A program made the position numbers and the translations under genes. A stretch of DNA of 64,000 nucleotides from positions 62,001 to 126,000 of the forward strand of contig JAWPMT010000006.1 of assembly GCA_033344775.1 (NCBI GenBank), in the 5' to 3' direction. Shown piece after piece: positions 20,799 through 29,663 of this stretch. The notes under the pieces were generated by a model. It searched no databases. It saw only the letters and a list, made by a program, of their open reading frames with translations, and was not told the DNA's origin. This stretch comes from Cytophagales bacterium. GTDB taxonomy: Bacteria > Bacteroidota > Bacteroidia > Cytophagales > Cyclobacteriaceae. Numbering within the stretch: position 1 is the stretch's first letter; each line of letters begins with the position of its first letter.

Positions 20799-21518
20799 TT
20801 AAAAGTTCGGCGATAACTTGTATTGACTGTAGAACTTTTCAATGACCTCCACTGCTTCTTCTGGTTCATCTACTACGGAAAACAGGTCCAGGTCTTTTTC
20901 ACTGATATTATTTTCACGCTCTAACAACGTGGTTTTGATCCAGTCAACCAGGCCACTCCAAAATGACTTACCTACCAGTACAACGGGGAATTTTGTGATT
21001 TTTTCTGTCTGAATTAAAGTCAATGCCTCAAATAATTCATCCAGGGTACCAAAACCACCAGGCATGACAATGAAGCCTTGTGAGTAGCGTACAAACATCA
21101 CCTTTCTCACGAAGAAGTAATCATGGCTGATGACCTTATCACGGTCTATGTATTCGTTGTGTGAACCCTCGAAGGGCAGTTCAATGTCCAGACCCACGGA
21201 TTTTCCTTTTTTCTGAAAAGCTCCTTTGTTACCGGCCTCCATGATCCCGGGACCACCACCGGTGATGACACCATAACCTTTGTCCACCAACAGTTCGGCA
21301 ATTTTCTCCGCCGATTGGTAATAGGGATTGTCAGGTTTGGTCCGCGCCGAACCAAAAATAGATACACAGGGGCCGATTCTAGCGAGCTTTTCAAAGCCCT
21401 CTACGAATTCCGACATAACCTTAAAAATGACCCAGGAGTCGGTACTTTTGATCTCTGTCCAATCTTTGTCAAGAAATCCGCTGGGTAGGGTAGATTCGTT
21501 ATTTTGATCTTCTTCCAT
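20799..21518 (-). CDS. LOG-family Rossmann-fold protein (TIGR00730)
   Basis: 239 aa. Carries the family motifs GGGPGIMEA (87-95) and PGGFGTLDE (153-161) of lysine-decarboxylase-like/LOG proteins, which hydrolyse nucleoside 5'-monophosphates to free the base (cytokinin activation in plants; nucleotide housekeeping such as PpnN in bacteria). A 45-residue N-terminal extension precedes the fold. It lies 11 nt downstream of the epimerase gene on the same strand, suggesting co-transcription. Specific substrate unknown. Confidence 0.88.
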   Translation of the reverse strand: MEEDQNNESTLPSGFLDKDWTEIKSTDSWVIFKVMSEFVEGFEKLARIGPCVSIFGSARTKPDNPYYQSAEKIAELLVDKGYGVITGGGPGIMEAGNKGAFQKKGKSVGLDIELPFEGSHNEYIDRDKVISHDYFFVRKVMFVRYSQGFIVMPGGFGTLDELFEALTLIQTEKITKFPVVLVGKSFWSGLVDWIKTTLLERENNISEKDLDLFSVVDEPEEAVEVIEKFYSQYKLSPNF

Positions 21519-21529
21519 AACTGTACATA

Positions 21530-22441
21530 TTAAACACCCTTCTCATAAATATCTGAAAGGGCGCTCCTAATATCGTTAAACTGGAACTCAAATCCTTCAT
21601 CCACCAGCTTTTGTGCTGATACTTTATTACCTCCTTGTGCGATAGATGACATTTCTCCTAACATCATTTTGAGTACAAATGCCGGAACAGGAGGCAGAAA
21701 AAGAGGCCTTTTTAACGTCTGGGCAATGGCTTTGGTCACTTCTGAATTGGTTTTTGGATTCGGGGCCACACCATTGTAAATACCTTCCTTCTTGTTCTCC
21801 AGCAACCAGATGATCATGGCGCAAATGTCATCGATGTGTATCCAGCTGATGTATTGTTTCCCAGATCCAAGAGCTGCTCCCACTCCAAACCTGACCGGTT
21901 GGGCCATTTTTACCAGTGCTCCCCCTTTGGAAGAGAATACCACTCCGATCCTCAGGTAAATCAGCGGTATGTTCAATTCTTCGAATCCCTCTGCGGCCTT
22001 TTCCCAATCTGCAGTTACCTGTGCCAGAAAATCATTCGCTCCTGGAGAATCTTCCGCTAATAATTGGTCTCCGGTATCCATTCCGTAGTAACCAATCGCT
22101 GAAGCAGATAAAAATGATTTCAAAGAAATGCCTGCTTCCTTTACCTTATCATGCAACAATTTCGTGGAATCGATACGGCTATCATAAATGACTTTCTTCC
22201 GTCTTTCGGTCCACTTCTGATCGCCCACTCCAGCTCCCGCCAGGTGAATGATATGATCTACTTCCAGCGCCTTTGGGTCGATTTCTCCCTTTTCTATGTC
22301 CCACTTAAAAGCAGGAAATTTGGCATGAGGATTCGCCCTACGGCTCAGGTGCGTGACCTGATGGCCCATTTGTGCTAGTTTCTCACTTAATCTAGTGCCT
22401 ACCAGGCCAGTACCACCGGTAATTAATATTTTGGAACTCAT
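21530..22441 (-). CDS. TIGR01777 family NAD-dependent epimerase
   Basis: 303 aa extended short-chain dehydrogenase of the YfcH/SulA-like group. N-terminal NAD(P) site ITGGTGLVGTRL (7-18), active-site-type SASAIGYYG near 112-120, and the C-terminal DUF1731-like stretch (FLPPVPAFVLKMMLGEMS). No substrate is established for the family. Same-strand neighbour 11 nt away is the LOG protein. Confidence 0.88.
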   Translation of the reverse strand: MSSKILITGGTGLVGTRLSEKLAQMGHQVTHLSRRANPHAKFPAFKWDIEKGEIDPKALEVDHIIHLAGAGVGDQKWTERRKKVIYDSRIDSTKLLHDKVKEAGISLKSFLSASAIGYYGMDTGDQLLAEDSPGANDFLAQVTADWEKAAEGFEELNIPLIYLRIGVVFSSKGGALVKMAQPVRFGVGAALGSGKQYISWIHIDDICAMIIWLLENKKEGIYNGVAPNPKTNSEVTKAIAQTLKRPLFLPPVPAFVLKMMLGEMSSIAQGGNKVSAQKLVDEGFEFQFNDIRSALSDIYEKGV

Positions 22442-22515
22442 ATCAACTTGCTTGGTTTATCCAAGGAGATTGGGATATTGCAATGTCCTTCTGTTAAACT
22501 TACCATTAGTAACTA

Positions 22516-23082
22516 ATGAAGTCACTACTTTTCTTGTTTTCGCTCGTATTTTTTTCAAATACTTGCCTTGGACAGCTTCCCGAAATCACCAAAGGATCAC
22601 TGGAACTTCCCACACAAACCATCAATGGCCTTCAAGCGGAAGTAGGCTTTAATGTGGATCAGGTTGAGAAAAGTTTTTGGAGGTTTTGTCAGGGCTTCTC
22701 GAAAACAACTAACCTCCGTACCCATTATGTGGTGAGTATTCCCACAGATGTTGGGAGGATTTATGTCGTGGCTCAACTGGAAAGTCTCAAGCCAGGTCGG
22801 ATGCTATTTAAGCTAGCCATGAGGGAGGAAGGCCAACGAACGCGATACCAAACACAATTGAATGAAATGCTCAGGCAATTCATCGTGCAGTTGCACCTGG
22901 ATCAATATCAATCGGAAGTTGACTTACTGGAAGCGCGCGCTGCCTCAGTTGCAGAAAAAAATAGGAAACAAGTCAAGAACTCGGGAGAAGGCTCGAAAAG
23001 CCACCTCTTCACTTTGAGAAATATTCAATCCGAGATCGACGAAATTCGTAAAAAGCAGCGGGAAGCTTTGGAGTGGGATTGA
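22516..23082 (+). CDS. Secreted protein of unknown function
   Basis: 188 aa with a Sec signal peptide (MKSLLFLFSLVFFSNTCLG, cleavage near residue 19). The mature part has a globular half (20-120) rich in beta-type sequence and a charged coiled-coil tail (about 120-188, EARAASVAEKN and IQSEIDEIRKKQ). No family recognised. It is divergent from the epimerase gene (74 nt between the starts) and convergent with the next gene. Confidence 0.7.
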   Translation: MKSLLFLFSLVFFSNTCLGQLPEITKGSLELPTQTINGLQAEVGFNVDQVEKSFWRFCQGFSKTTNLRTHYVVSIPTDVGRIYVVAQLESLKPGRMLFKLAMREEGQRTRYQTQLNEMLRQFIVQLHLDQYQSEVDLLEARAASVAEKNRKQVKNSGEGSKSHLFTLRNIQSEIDEIRKKQREALEWD

Positions 23083-23115
23083 AAAAGAAAAGCTGACCCA
23101 CTTTCGAGTCAGCTT
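23083..23115 (-). terminator. Terminator of the small secreted protein gene
   Basis: AGCTGAC (23091-23097) and GTCAGCT (23108-23114) form a stem; the minus-strand transcript continues into U-rich sequence (plus-strand gaaaaagaaa). It lies 26 nt after the stop at 23141. Confidence 0.65.
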
Positions 23116-23140
23116 CTCAGCACAATTATTTGATCACTAA

Positions 23141-23608
23141 TCAATTAATACACGGTCCATTCAAGTTATCATTGTCTAGCACGATAACCGTAATGGAAGC
23201 AGTTGTAGGAGAAGCCCCAGCTCTGACCGATAATGTTGTCGTCACATCAGTTGTCGTGCTTCCGCCAGGAAGAAAATCGGAGCCCCTAAGCATAATGGCG
23301 GAACCAGGAGTTGTCTCTTGAAAAACTCCATTGACGCTCCAGTGGTATCCATTGGGATTTAAGACGAAATTGGTATAGAAGTACTTCTCTTCGCACTCAC
23401 CAATGGTAATCGAGGTTTGGCCTCTTTGTTCTGCCCAAATGTCCGTACTTCTTGATGTATCTGGCCACTCGTCCATCTCACATTCTTCCACTACCTCTTC
23501 TGAGGTGACTTCTGTTTCGGAGCCTTCAATTGTTGAAAATGAGCTAAGCGTGAATCCGAAGGCAATCAGAGCCACCATCGATAAAATCCAAAAATTCTGC
23601 TTTTTCAT
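23141..23608 (-). CDS. Small secreted protein of unknown function
   Basis: 155 aa with N-terminal membrane/signal segment (MKKQNFWILSMVALIAFGFTL, residues 1-21). The mature region has an acidic stretch (30-50), two cysteines C43 and C73, and a Thr/Gly-rich C-terminal half (PGGSTTTDVTTTLSVRAG) with a beta-sandwich flavour, ending in C153. No known family. Monocistronic with its own terminator. Confidence 0.65.
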   Translation of the reverse strand: MKKQNFWILSMVALIAFGFTLSSFSTIEGSETEVTSEEVVEECEMDEWPDTSRSTDIWAEQRGQTSITIGECEEKYFYTNFVLNPNGYHWSVNGVFQETTPGSAIMLRGSDFLPGGSTTTDVTTTLSVRAGASPTTASITVIVLDNDNLNGPCIN

Positions 23609-23736
23609 AATGAATAGTTTTTAATTGTTATTTGTCCTTTTGTTGCTTTGATATTTCATACGTTCCACTTAATTGAAAATAATTTCAAAATTTTAGTTTA
23701 CAGCGCTATCACGTATCTAAGAAACGATAAGAACAA

Positions 23737-24518
23737 ATGCCTTTTCCTCAATTTCTGCAGCACTATGATCAAGAGGTGATCATTACACCTCAACAGCACT
23801 TTCTGGCTGAAAAGGAAGCTTATCAAGACTATCTACCCTCCTAAGGCAGTCATTCTTTGTTTTGAGTCTTCGCTAATGAATCATTTCAAATCAGCACCCT
23901 ACACAACTTTTCTTTCCTTCTGGACCAGAGAAATGATCTACTTCGATGACTGTGATCAAAAAGTAGCGCTTGTTGGTAATTTTGGCATCGGTGGTCAGGC
24001 AGCTGCACATATGTTGGAGATATTGATCGCAGCAGGAACCAGCCAGTTTATTGTTGTAGGACATGCGGGTGGGTTACATACCGCCAACTCTGTAGGAAAC
24101 CTTGTACTTACGGACAAAGCAGTCAGAGACGAAGGCCTATCTCACCATTATCTTCCTTCTGATCAATATGCTTATCCTTCTAAAAAGCTCAGCGACAAGT
24201 TGAAAAGTAGCTTAGCAAAGCAAGGCATCGTCCATCACATCGGTAGCTCCTGGACCCTGGACAGCATGTATCGGGAGACGAAGGAAGCCATTCAATACTA
24301 TGCAAATGAAGGAGTTGCAACGGTAGAAATGGAACTGGCGTCACTATTTGCGGTCGCGGCCTACAGAGATGTAGCTATTGCTTCCCTCCTGGTCATCAAT
24401 GACTATGTGACTTTTGAGCAGTGGAACGAACATTTACATGCTGAATCAACGGGAAAAAGCACTTTTCCAATCCGTTGAAATAGCGAAGGGTGTATTGACC
24501 AGTTATTGCTTAAATTGA
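23737..24518 (+). pseudogene. Nucleoside phosphorylase family gene broken by two +1 shifts
   Basis: Three frames must be joined to give one 259-residue protein. MPFPQFLQHYDQEVII... starts at 23737 and hits TAA at 23842; the next frame continues as PKAVILCFESSLMNHF and carries the core (FGIGGQAAAHMLE, VVGHAGGLH, and VEMELASLFAVAAYRD with the PNP/UDP-phosphorylase Glu) to TGA at 24476. The third frame then gives KALFQSVEIAKGVLTSYCLN to 24518. Removing one base near 23838 (CCC) and one near 24456 (AAAAA) leaves exactly 260 codons. The intact enzyme would cleave nucleosides to base and sugar-phosphate. Either a decaying gene or two sequence errors. Confidence 0.75.
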
Positions 24519-24578
24519 GCAAAGGAAATTCAGGTTTTGCATGAACGCACGGTAGGCTTTTTATCCCCAGGGAAGTAC

Positions 24579-24608
24579 AAAAAAAGGCCACCCACTTGGA
24601 TGGCCTTC
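24579..24608 (-). terminator. Terminator of the TonB-dependent receptor gene
   Basis: Stem AAGGCCA(c)CC / GG(a)TGGCCTT with loop ACTT; on the minus strand it runs into a seven-base U-tract (plus A7 at 24579-24585). It begins 22 nt after the receptor stop. Confidence 0.8.
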
Positions 24609-24630
24609 TGAAATATTATGAGTTTCTGAC

Positions 24631-27591
24631 TTATCTAAATGAATATTTGATTCCGGCAGATATCGAGGTTCCCGGGCTAAAACGTTGGAAAATCTCCGTG
24701 TTATCATCTTCAGCAGACGAAAATGCTCTTCGATAGAGTTGTTCCAATTTGTCTCCCAGGATATTAGATACGCCAAAGTTGGCTGACCATTGGTCATCGG
24801 AACCGAAAGACTTATTCATATTGAAATTCAAACTGTGGAAAGGCTCTGCGAAAACGTCTGGATCACGACCACCTGCAACGACTACAAGCGTTCTTCCTTT
24901 TACATTGTAGAAAAAGCCTGCATCGAATTGTCTTTCATAGTCATTGTAAGAAATGCCTGCGTTAACGATCCATGGAGCTTGTCCGGCCATGCTTCGTGTA
25001 TCATCAATCTCTTCTCCTGTTCTTGCTCTTGCCGTTCTGTTGAGCATTTCAGCCTCAGAGAAATCAAGTCTTGATTCAACCAAAGTAACGTTTCCATTGA
25101 TGCTAAATTTGTCCGAAAGGAAATCCAATGATTTTCTGAATTCTAATTCCAAGCCGAATAGTTGACCATTTCCAACGTTTCTAGGCTGAAATTCCGCATT
25201 GGTTTGTTGCTGTGGAAGTCGAACCAACTCGATGGCATTATCAAACTTCTTGTAAAAGACAGATGCTGAAAAGAGTTGACCTCTGTTCATGAACATTTCC
25301 CAACGCAGATCAATGTTGTCAATCAAAGTTTCCTGCAGGTTTCCTTCCCATGTATCGATACTGAAGAGACCTCCATTGAAGATACGGTTAGATACCGGGT
25401 CAATGATCTGAGCAAACGATAGCTCTTTGAATGAAGGTCGGGCAATCGTTCTACCGTAGGAAAACCTGATGTTTTGCTTGTCTTGCAGGTTGTAGATCAA
25501 GTTAACTGATGGGAAGAAATTCAAATTGTCCAATACTTTATCATTGTCCAACACATTTCCATATCTCTCAGGATTTGCCTGTATTGCGGCAATGATCAAG
25601 TCCATGTCTCTGAAGCCGTCTTGCTGGAATCCTCTGATAGATCCTGCAGCATCCTGATCACGACCTGTATGTCGTTGCACAAAGTTCTCTGCTCTGACTC
25701 CTACAATGGCTTTTAATTCTTCAGTGATGGAAAACTCACTGGACACATAGACGCCAGTATTATTTATGTTCGAATTATATTGGTTTGGGTTAGGGTCACC
25801 GAATCCAGATACCAAATAAACAAAACCTGCCGGGAACACGGTTTCTTCAGTCCAAACCTGACTTGCTGCACCCGTCCAATCTAACCGGCCTCCTGCCAGG
25901 AAATTGACATTGAAATCGACAATCTCGTAATCTCTTTCCTTGTAAGTATGACTCATGCCAAACTTCAACTTGGCATCACGATTGAACAATTGATGTTTCT
26001 TCACGACATCAACTTTACCACCTACATTGATCTCTTCCAGGCTTCTCCAAAGTCTACTTGGGTTACCAGCAGCTCCAGCAGCAAAACGTGGATTGTCATT
26101 GATCAGCGTAAAAGCGGTACGACGAATGTCAGGATCTTCTTGTGAAGACCAGGTAGATGAAACTCTCCAATCTACCATCCAGGAATCATCATTTGTATGG
26201 TGCTCGCCGTTCAGGAAAAGTGTAGATATAGAACGTTCGTTGTACTCAAGGTTCTCCGATAATCCCAGGTAACCAGACTTACCAACAGCGTCCTCATCAT
26301 CCACCAGGTTAAAATCACCGGCTCGGCTTTCTCCATTTTGAAGACGCATGTAAGTCAATCGAAATTTTGACAGACTTGTTTTGTAAGCCAATCCGGCAAG
26401 ACCTCCGAGAAGTACATTGTTTTCAGCTAGTACACCGGTTGCTGTTGCCGCTCGCTGGAATTCCCTCACATCGATATCCCGATCGTTCTGATATTCGCCA
26501 AAATAAGCATCATCATACAAGTTTGTGCTGTTCTTATAATTTCCTGAGAACAGATAGCCCAGCGTATGACCATTGGGTAGTTGAACCTGATTGCCTAATG
26601 AAACTCCAAAGTTGTAATTCATGAAGCTGGTAGCAGATTTTACTCCCAGTGTCGGGCTGAATTGATTCAAGAATTCTCCTGTTTCCGTCTCTGAAGAATT
26701 GATAGGAGAAGGAATGTTTGTGGTTCTTGCATTGGCGGGAAGTTCTCGAACGCCATTGTCAAACCCTAACCAATCTGTACCGCTGCCATCATAGGTGATG
26801 TAGTCGTTATTGAAGTGCATGGCAGGATTGAAATCTATGCCAAAGGACACATCCATGATTTTGTCTTCTGGAAAATCCTTGGTTTCGATATTGACAATTC
26901 CTCCAGTGAAATCCGCAGGAAGGTCCGGTGTGAACGACTTCAAGATGACCATGTTGTCGATCAGGTTTGTAGGGAATACATCAATTTGAATACTGTTTCT
27001 ATCCGGATCCAGACCAGGGATATCCATGCCATTCAGGGTCGTTTTGGTATATCGGTCTCCCAGCCCCCTTACATAAACGTATTTTCCTCCTTCTACAGAA
27101 ACTCCGGTCACACGCTTGGCGGCCTGTCCTGCATTTCCATCACCAATTTTTCGAAAGCTTTCAGCAGAAATCCCATCCATTACATTGGCAGACTTCCTTT
27201 TTACTGTAAGTAGGGCCGTTTCATTAGTTTTGATCACCTCACCGGTTACTACGATCGCCTCTAATTCCTCCACAGCATCTTCCATCCAAATGGCATCGAT
27301 GAGAGTGATATCATCTTCTGCAACCACAAGATCCGTGATTGTTACGGTCTTAAAGGAAACAAAAGAAGCTTCGATCGTGTAGGTACCAGGCTCTACTTTG
27401 ATCTGGAATTTTCCATCAAAATCCGAAACTGCGCCAGTTGCAGTGTTCTGAATCCGTACTGCTACGCCAAATAGGGGCTCCCCCGTAGATTGCTCATAAA
27501 TCGTTCCTCGGATGATCCCGGGATCAGCAGAGGCAGCTGTAGCAAACAAAAAAAAGGCCAGGCACAAGCCCAGCATCGTCAATTTTTTCAT
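24631..27591 (-). CDS. TonB-dependent outer-membrane receptor
   Basis: 986 aa. Signal peptide (1-22, ending TAASA), a carboxypeptidase-regulatory-like beta-sandwich (about 24-105: GIIRGTIYEQSTGEPLFGVAV), a plug domain (about 125-235: VKRKSANVMDGISAES, VYVRGLGDRYTKTTLNG) and a 22-strand barrel ending in an aromatic residue (KYSFR). Such receptors import substrates too large for porins, using TonB energy. Unlike SusC pairs there is no SusD beside it; instead a beta-helix lipoprotein gene lies 437 nt upstream on the same strand. Substrate unknown. Confidence 0.93.
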   Translation of the reverse strand: MKKLTMLGLCLAFFLFATAASADPGIIRGTIYEQSTGEPLFGVAVRIQNTATGAVSDFDGKFQIKVEPGTYTIEASFVSFKTVTITDLVVAEDDITLIDAIWMEDAVEELEAIVVTGEVIKTNETALLTVKRKSANVMDGISAESFRKIGDGNAGQAAKRVTGVSVEGGKYVYVRGLGDRYTKTTLNGMDIPGLDPDRNSIQIDVFPTNLIDNMVILKSFTPDLPADFTGGIVNIETKDFPEDKIMDVSFGIDFNPAMHFNNDYITYDGSGTDWLGFDNGVRELPANARTTNIPSPINSSETETGEFLNQFSPTLGVKSATSFMNYNFGVSLGNQVQLPNGHTLGYLFSGNYKNSTNLYDDAYFGEYQNDRDIDVREFQRAATATGVLAENNVLLGGLAGLAYKTSLSKFRLTYMRLQNGESRAGDFNLVDDEDAVGKSGYLGLSENLEYNERSISTLFLNGEHHTNDDSWMVDWRVSSTWSSQEDPDIRRTAFTLINDNPRFAAGAAGNPSRLWRSLEEINVGGKVDVVKKHQLFNRDAKLKFGMSHTYKERDYEIVDFNVNFLAGGRLDWTGAASQVWTEETVFPAGFVYLVSGFGDPNPNQYNSNINNTGVYVSSEFSITEELKAIVGVRAENFVQRHTGRDQDAAGSIRGFQQDGFRDMDLIIAAIQANPERYGNVLDNDKVLDNLNFFPSVNLIYNLQDKQNIRFSYGRTIARPSFKELSFAQIIDPVSNRIFNGGLFSIDTWEGNLQETLIDNIDLRWEMFMNRGQLFSASVFYKKFDNAIELVRLPQQQTNAEFQPRNVGNGQLFGLELEFRKSLDFLSDKFSINGNVTLVESRLDFSEAEMLNRTARARTGEEIDDTRSMAGQAPWIVNAGISYNDYERQFDAGFFYNVKGRTLVVVAGGRDPDVFAEPFHSLNFNMNKSFGSDDQWSANFGVSNILGDKLEQLYRRAFSSAEDDNTEIFQRFSPGTSISAGIKYSFR

Positions 27592-28028
27592 GGGTAAAAG
27601 TTGGATGAAACCGGAGATACCAATCCTTTCTGTTGCGATACCGCAATCACCGTGTTAGGGTTAAGTGCTGTTAGACCTGGTTTCAATTCAGCATTTATTC
27701 TGGGCGCAAAACTCATTAGAGCCCGTTACCAGCACAACAGTGAAGTATTTATAAAATCGTTAGTACAGTGTTAAAAAAATGTTTTCCCAGGCCTGAAAAA
27801 ACCCCTCTTAGTTGTTTTTAAATTGAATTTACCTTGTCCCAAAATGCCTTAACTGATTTAATATCAGCACTTTGCAATTCTATTTAGTGCCCTAACTCGA
27901 ATGTTAAGACAATGTTTCCAGAGATAATTTTGGATTTATACTGGGCGACTAAGCACGTAGAAGCATTAAAAAAGCTGCTCCAAATTAATGAAGCAGCTCT
28001 ATCGTATTTCAAATTATCTGACACTTAA
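27592..28028. other. Gene-free stretch between the receptor and beta-helix genes
   Basis: 437 nt without a credible gene. Its right end holds the terminator of the beta-helix gene; the rest (27592-27960) is the upstream region of the receptor gene and must contain its promoter, but I could not assign a -7/-33 pair. It has two GTTAGGGTTAAG/TGTTAGACC-like stretches (27654-27683) of unknown meaning. Confidence 0.4.
27967..27998 (-). terminator. Terminator of the beta-helix lipoprotein gene
   Basis: AGCTGCT (27973-27979) pairs with AGCAGCT (27992-27998); the minus-strand transcript then enters U6. It lies 31 nt past the stop at 28029 and separates this gene from the receptor. Confidence 0.75.
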
Positions 28029-29525
28029 TTAAAGGCCTAGTTCAGCAAGTTTTCCAGAGTTACCTGCCCATGTCCAGGCAAAATCAGCAGCAGAAGGTCC
28101 GTAAGACTTAGAACCTACAGCAACTCCGTAAGTGATCACACCATCGTCCACACCATCGAAGAATCCACCGGAATTGTCAGCCAAATCTGTTTCCCAGTTC
28201 GTACTTGCAACCGCACCGTTTCCGTTGAAGCTGTCGATTCTACCAGCAGTGATTCCAAAGAAGTAAAGGTTAGTCAGTGTAGCATTGGTGTCATCATCCC
28301 AATCAACAATGGCATCGATATCTGCACCACCGTAGATCACCCCTTCTGAGAACGTATGATTTTCACCTCTTGTTCGGTCTCCTTCCGGTCCGTCAAGCTC
28401 AAAAGCAGAACCCGTATTTGGTGAGATAATGATGAAGTTGGTCACTGATCCTGTCCAATCCTGGTCCGTATCCATTGAATCATCGAAAGAGTTCCAGACC
28501 ACCGCGCCATCTATTGATACATTGCCTCCAAAAAACTCGATTCCATCGTCTTGATTCGCAACGATTTCCACATTACTGATTGTAGTACCGGAACCAACAC
28601 CACCAAGCGTCAAACCGTTAATTTCGTTTCCTGCACCGATGTTAGTTCCTCCGTGTCGGATAGAGATGTAAGAGATCGTTCCAGAGTTATCTTCAGGCTC
28701 ATTTCCTCCGTAAAGACCGTTTTCGTCTGAAGAAGGAATTCCTTCAATTTGAAGCTCAGCAAGATCAGCAGTTGTTTCTCCGTTACCATCTTCGACTTTT
28801 CCTGTAATTGGAGCTTTACCAAGAATAATGATACCTCCCCATAAACCAGTCTGGGCAGGGTTAGTGGTACTTGCATAATTACCAGCAGCGATATCTGCCG
28901 GATCTATAGGATCATCTGTAGAAGTAAAAATGATCGGTAAGGCAGCAGTTCCCTGAGCATTCAAGGTACCTCCTCGAGCCACCAAAAGGGCAGTAGCCGC
29001 AGCCGCAGCTCCGGGAGCTCCTTTGATAACAGTTCCTGGTGCAATGTTCAAAGTAGCACCATCAACAACTGTCACTCGTGTATCCAGCTGATAAATGTTG
29101 TCAGCAGTCCAATTGACTGTACCTTCGATAGCGCCTCGAACGCTAATTACAGGTGTAGCATCTGTATCGGTAATGGTCAATACAGCAGTAGCTGATCCTG
29201 TTTTTCCATTTGCGTCGGTTACTGTCAAAGTGATTGATCCTGCACCAGCATCACCTGCCGTGAAAGATACAACAATGGCTCCTGAAGTTTCGCCATCTGT
29301 TCCATCGGTCACTACAGTAGTTGTTCCCCCAGTTTCTGTCACTGTAGAAGAAGCGAAACCACCAATGGCGATATAGGGAAAAGTTACATTTATGGATTGT
29401 CCTGAAGTAACCGTCGCCGCCGCAGGGGCAGTTACCTCAGGATCAGCGTTAACAGGCTCGTCCTCTGAACAAGAGATAACGAATAGCATACCTGTGAATG
29501 CTAAGAGTGATAATAATTTTTTCAT
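28029..29525 (-). CDS. Beta-helix surface lipoprotein, partner of TonB-dependent receptor
   Basis: 498 aa from ATG at 29525 (an in-frame TTG two codons earlier is less likely). Lipobox MKKLLSLLAFTGMLFVISC, C19. Residues 30-130 are an Ig-like domain (TSGQSINVTFPYIAIGGF, then ITLTVTDANGKTGSATAVL). Residues 150-480 look like a right-handed beta-helix with repeats of VVDGATLNIAPGTVIKG and ISNVEIVANQDDGIEFFGGN. Repeated Asp/Asn turns suggest calcium sites. Such proteins are found next to TonB-dependent receptors in Bacteroidota, suggesting a shared, undefined substrate. The cell-surface location is inferred. Confidence 0.8.
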   Translation of the reverse strand: MKKLLSLLAFTGMLFVISCSEDEPVNADPEVTAPAAATVTSGQSINVTFPYIAIGGFASSTVTETGGTTTVVTDGTDGETSGAIVVSFTAGDAGAGSITLTVTDANGKTGSATAVLTITDTDATPVISVRGAIEGTVNWTADNIYQLDTRVTVVDGATLNIAPGTVIKGAPGAAAAATALLVARGGTLNAQGTAALPIIFTSTDDPIDPADIAAGNYASTTNPAQTGLWGGIIILGKAPITGKVEDGNGETTADLAELQIEGIPSSDENGLYGGNEPEDNSGTISYISIRHGGTNIGAGNEINGLTLGGVGSGTTISNVEIVANQDDGIEFFGGNVSIDGAVVWNSFDDSMDTDQDWTGSVTNFIIISPNTGSAFELDGPEGDRTRGENHTFSEGVIYGGADIDAIVDWDDDTNATLTNLYFFGITAGRIDSFNGNGAVASTNWETDLADNSGGFFDGVDDGVITYGVAVGSKSYGPSAADFAWTWAGNSGKLAELGL

Positions 29526-29663
29526 AATCAATTTTGTTGCGAAAAGTTTGTTGGCAGCAAAATTGAATTTTGTGTGTTAACTCCCTAGAGGTTGATCTTT
29601 ACGATTGTGTTAATATCAGCCCGTGAATTTTAAGGACGTATTTTCTATGTTAAGCAAATGTTG

